Source of the DNA: Sarcocystis neurona
Taxonomy: Eukaryota; Apicomplexa; Conoidasida; Eucoccidiorida; Sarcocystidae
Length of the DNA stretch: 64,000 nt
Direction of reading: 5' to 3'
Assembly (NCBI GenBank): GCA_000727475.1
Contig: KL647320.1
Location: 62,001 to 126,000, forward strand
Shown here: positions 62,101-64,000 of the stretch, one piece after another
How positions within the stretch are numbered: the first letter of the stretch is position 1
Layout: every line of letters begins with the position of its first letter
Made by a program: the position numbers and the translations under genes
The notes under the pieces: generated by a model
The model's database searches: none
Told to the model about the DNA's origin: nothing
What the model saw: only the letters and a program-made list of their open reading frames with translations

Positions 62101-64000
62101 CGACAAAACGACCGTTGCTGCTGTTGCTGCTGCTGCTTCCTCTCGACGCGAAGAACTTGCCGCAGTCCAGAGAGAAGACCACAGAGAGCACAGAGAAGAG
62201 AAAAGAAAGAAGGCGCAGAAAGAAAGAAAAAGAAGGAAGGGAAAGGAGCGACACGTCAGCAGATAAAGAGACTCAAGGACGCAGCAGCAAAGTGGAGGGG
62301 AGCGCATTTCTTCGACGGGTTTTGAGATGTAACGATGGGTTTATGCGCGGTAGTATGTGTGCTCGTAGGTGTTTTCAGAAAGAAAAATGAAGAGAGGGGC
62401 ACTGTGTGGGGAACTCGTCTTTGCGGTGTACAGACACCGCGCGAAAAATTGTCTCCTGTTGCGTGGGTTTATGCGCGGTAGTATGTATGTGTGTGGGTGT
62501 TTTCAGAAAGAAAAATGAAGAAAGAGAGGGGCACTGTGTGGGGAATTCGTCTTTGCGGTGTACAGACACCGCGCGAAAAATTGTCTCCTGTTGCGTCTTC
62601 CTCTGTCTGCATGTGTCGGCTTCTTCTCTGTATGTGTGTAGTACAGTCCGTCATCCTGCTGCAGCCTTCTCCTCCTGACTTCTTCCTGCTTCTTCTAGAT
62701 ACGTCTATTACCGTGACTGCCAAGGTTTTCTTTTGTTTGCTTCCTGCAGAGCAGCAAGCCTTTCAACAGAACTTACTCGCCCACCCGTTGCTGCAAGTCG
62801 AAGAAGAAACCCCAGATACTGCTGCTGCTGCTGCCCTTGCAACATCTGCGCTGCCGTTGCTGCAGCAACAGCAGCAGGCAGAGCAGCGCGGAGGAGGAGG
62901 AGGAAGAAGCAGCGGCAGCAGAGAAGGAGAAGCAGCAGGTGCTGCTGCTGGGGAGTCCGCGAGACGCCCGCAGCAGGAGGAGGAACAGCAGCAGCAGAAG
63001 ACCACGCAAGAAGAGCCGGAGAATGAAGCGAAGGAGGAGGAGAAGGACGAGGAAAAGAAGCCGAAAGACGGAGAAAAGCAAAAGGGAGGTGCAGGAAAGA
63101 AGCAGCGGTCTCTGCAGAAATTGCAGCGTCTACAAAAAATGAGAACGCGACGTAAAGTAAGCGAGCGCCAGCAGCAGCAGCAGCAACTCCGCCAGTGCGG
63201 TGCGCATGCGCGCGTCCTCTCCCATCACAGGCCCTGTACGACTTTTCCTCTCCTTTGCTCGCACCATACATTTCTTCTCTTCTTCTTCCCATTATTTCTG
63301 TCCCTCCTTTTCCTTCAACTTTTCCCCCCCCTTCCATCTACTTCCCCTCCTCTTCCTGCTGCTGTTCCTGCTCTTCCTTCTGCTGTTCCTCCTCTTCTTG
63401 CTGTCCTTCCGCCCCTCCATTTCTGCTCCTCCTCCTGCTGTTTCTGCTCCTCTTCCGTCTGTTTTCCTTCGTGGTCTTCTTCTTTTCTTCGCCTTCAACA
63501 AGTAGGTGGTGGGGAGGGCGTCCACATATAAGGACGTACATGCATGCGTATCTCTGGATTGGTGGGTAAGAGTGCTGCAGCTTTTGCTGCTCGCACAACT
63601 TTTTCTTCTTCGTCCGCTGTTCGATTCTTTTGCAAAGTGTCGTTGTCTCTCCTCGTCACGTGAAATAGACAGAGGAGAGGTGACGAGGACAGAGAAAGTC
63701 GACGACTTGCTGCAGCAGGGAAGTCGACTGGGAAAAGGAAAAGGGAAAGCGAGAGAAGAACAGACAAGAAGAGGAAAAGAAAGAGGGGAAGAAAAAAGAG
63801 AAAGCGCGGAGGTGGTTGCTGCAAGGGAAGTCGAGCCGGAAAACCTCGCCTTCATCTCTTAAACTCCCGCAGCAGCTGTCTGCAGTTCCTCTCTCTTCCG
63901 ACAGCAGCAGCTGCTCCTCATTGCCCGTCTGTCTCCGTCTCTCTGTGTCTCTGCGTCTCTGTCGCTGCTGCTGTCGGGAGTGCTGCTGGTGCTGCTGTTC
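49779..64000 (+). CDS. RPN2: 26S proteasome regulatory subunit RPN2 (PSMD1), 5' part
   Basis: RPN2/PSMD1 is the large scaffold of the 19S base, carrying PC repeats that hold RPN13 and other subunits. Exons placed: 49779-50128, 53695-53864, 55172-55300, 56271-56485, 59256-59886 and 62750-63156, with GT/AG ends and consistent phase (634 codons). The gene continues past the window, so the PC-repeat core is not seen. Conserved blocks follow family order: [11 protein letters not shown] (residue 75), [24 protein letters not shown] across junction 1, [52 protein letters not shown], and [20 protein letters not shown] across junction 5. Additions not in human PSMD1 are a 74-residue Gly/Ala/Gln-rich N-terminus, Ser/Ala and Gln runs in exon 5, and a Gln/Glu/Lys-rich block in exon 6. 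The exon 4 donor (gtacgt) and exon 6 donor (gtaagc) are the least certain. Introns of 1.0-3.6 kb are full of AT repeats. Confidence 0.92.
51738..52112. repeat. AT-core minisatellite in RPN2 intron 1
   Basis: About six or seven units of 50-60 bp, each combining an alternating AT tract, TGTACATATAGTGA and a G(A/G)CAGACAGGCGAAG core, at about 51742, 51810, 51864, 51922, 52026 and 52086. The AT tract length varies between units. Long Tyr/Ile-rich open frames across it are artefacts of the repeat. Confidence 0.85.
52462..53238. repeat. Perfect 224-bp inverted repeat
   Basis: The left arm 52462-52685 and right arm 53015-53238 are exact reverse complements over 224 bp by base-by-base reading. They flank a 329-bp spacer with a (GT)n tract near 52990-53008. 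Identity stops abruptly at both arm ends. The structure lies wholly in RPN2 intron 1 and ends about 455 bp before exon 2. As RNA it would form a long hairpin. An assembly artefact is a real alternative. Confidence 0.93.
55735..56170 (+). repeat. CTAT/CTGT pyrimidine microsatellite in RPN2 intron 3
   Basis: About 430 bp dominated by degenerate TCTATCTGTCTA-type tetranucleotides, with a (GT)n run near 55970-55990, ending about 100 bp before exon 4. It forms long open frames (Ser/Tyr/Ile/Leu-rich) that are not coding. Confidence 0.8.
57120..58204. repeat. AT-core minisatellite flanking the assembly gap
   Basis: On both sides of the gap lie units of roughly 50-60 bp with the core CATAGACA(G/A)ACAGGGAGGTAC and alternating AT and CACATATGTAC spacers (cores near 57180, 58062, 58118 and 58166). 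The array almost certainly continues through the gap. Its GACAGACAGG-like core resembles that of the intron 1 minisatellite. Confidence 0.8.
57247..58002. other. Assembly gap (756 N)
   Basis: A run of N in RPN2 intron 4, bounded on both sides by TATATA sequence of a minisatellite. The real size is unknown. Frames reported through it are meaningless. Confidence 0.99.
59079..59234 (+). repeat. CTG/TTG triplet tract before RPN2 exon 5
   Basis: About 156 bp of GCTGCTGTT-type triplets end some 20 bp before the exon 5 acceptor (GTGTGCAG). In frame with exon 5 it would read as pure Cys, and other frames give Leu or Ala runs. I therefore place it in the intron, where it may serve as the pyrimidine-containing tract before the AG. 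On the opposite strand it reads as Gln. Confidence 0.8.
60640..61260. repeat. AGAGAGAAGTTCCTGC minisatellite in RPN2 intron 5
   Basis: Degenerate units of about 80-100 bp carry GAGAGAAGTT(G/T/C)CTGC followed by GTATGTATAT and GTGTGTATATAT blocks (GAGAGAAGTT at 60675 and 60771, variants near 60940, 61025 and 61150). Alternating AT sequence fills the spaces. Confidence 0.7.
62337..62596. repeat. Recent ~128-bp tandem duplication in RPN2 intron 5
   Basis: Two nearly identical copies begin at 62337 and 62465 with GGGTTTATGCGCGGTAGTATG and end with AAAAATTGTCTCCTGTTGCG. The second copy carries a small insertion. Each contains the inverted sequence GCGGTGTACAGACACCGC (62423-62440 and 62555-62572). 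They end about 150 bp before exon 6. Confidence 0.9.
63157..64000 (+). other. RPN2 intron 6 or unresolved coding, right end
   Basis: After the gtaagc donor at 63157 the sequence is pyrimidine-rich, then purine-rich (63660-63830), then CTG-rich. I could not find the next RPN2 block (the IKILSGEMAIEL-type region) before the window ends. The open frame 63506-63862 is Arg/Glu/Lys-rich and does not resemble RPN2. Confidence 0.4.

Noticed and set aside
1..64000. tRNA and rRNA genes
   Set aside because: I looked for B-box-like GGTTCGAATCC and cloverleaf arms and found nothing convincing; a covariance-model search would be needed to exclude them.

Overview
The window is nuclear DNA from an intron-containing protist, most likely a coccidian apicomplexan of the Eimeria type; Cyclospora is the main alternative and the species cannot be told from sequence alone. 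The reasons are: (1) CAG-type trinucleotide tracts that encode runs of Gln, Ala and Ser inside otherwise conserved proteins; (2) large introns packed with AT/GT microsatellites; (3) strongly coccidian-like versions of housekeeping proteins. No bacterial features such as operons or CRISPR arrays were seen. No telomere-type repeat array and no tRNA or rRNA gene was recognised.

Layout. 1-2.1 kb: no gene recognised; microsatellites and a palindromic motif. 2.1-8.0 kb: one huge CAG/GCT-rich open frame on the minus strand (1967 codons from its first ATG), product unknown. 8.1-28 kb: repeat-poor, nearly gene-free stretch with simple AT/GT repeats, short tandem duplications and one convincing 291-codon unspliced ORF for a secreted or membrane-anchored protein (25465-26340, minus). 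28.3-28.5 kb: an unspliced LC8-type dynein light chain (minus). 32.1-34.7 kb: 40S ribosomal protein uS9/RPS16 (minus, 3 exons). 34.7-39.3 kb: no gene firmly supported. 39.3-43.3 kb: 60S ribosomal protein eL13/RPL13 (plus, 3 exons). 43.3-46.9 kb: no gene seen. 46.9-49.3 kb: a possible unrecognised multi-exon gene (plus). 49.8 kb to beyond the right edge: the 5' part of the 26S proteasome subunit RPN2/PSMD1 (plus; six exons resolved, the rest outside the window).

The four identified genes are housekeeping functions (translation, proteasome, dynein/light-chain hub) with no evident shared pathway. Splice junctions of uS9, eL13 and RPN2 were placed by hand from GT/AG sites, reading phase and agreement with the protein families. 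All three keep phase and give proteins of the expected size or, for RPN2, expected order of conserved blocks.

The most striking non-genic feature is a perfect 224-bp inverted repeat (52462-52685 against 53015-53238, 329-bp spacer) inside RPN2 intron 1. It is either a recent palindrome that would fold into long dsRNA in the pre-mRNA, or an assembly artefact. Other notable items are an intronic CTG/TTG tract abutting the RPN2 exon 5 acceptor, AT-core minisatellites around an assembly gap (57247-58002), and a dispersed GGTGTACGTACACC-like palindrome.
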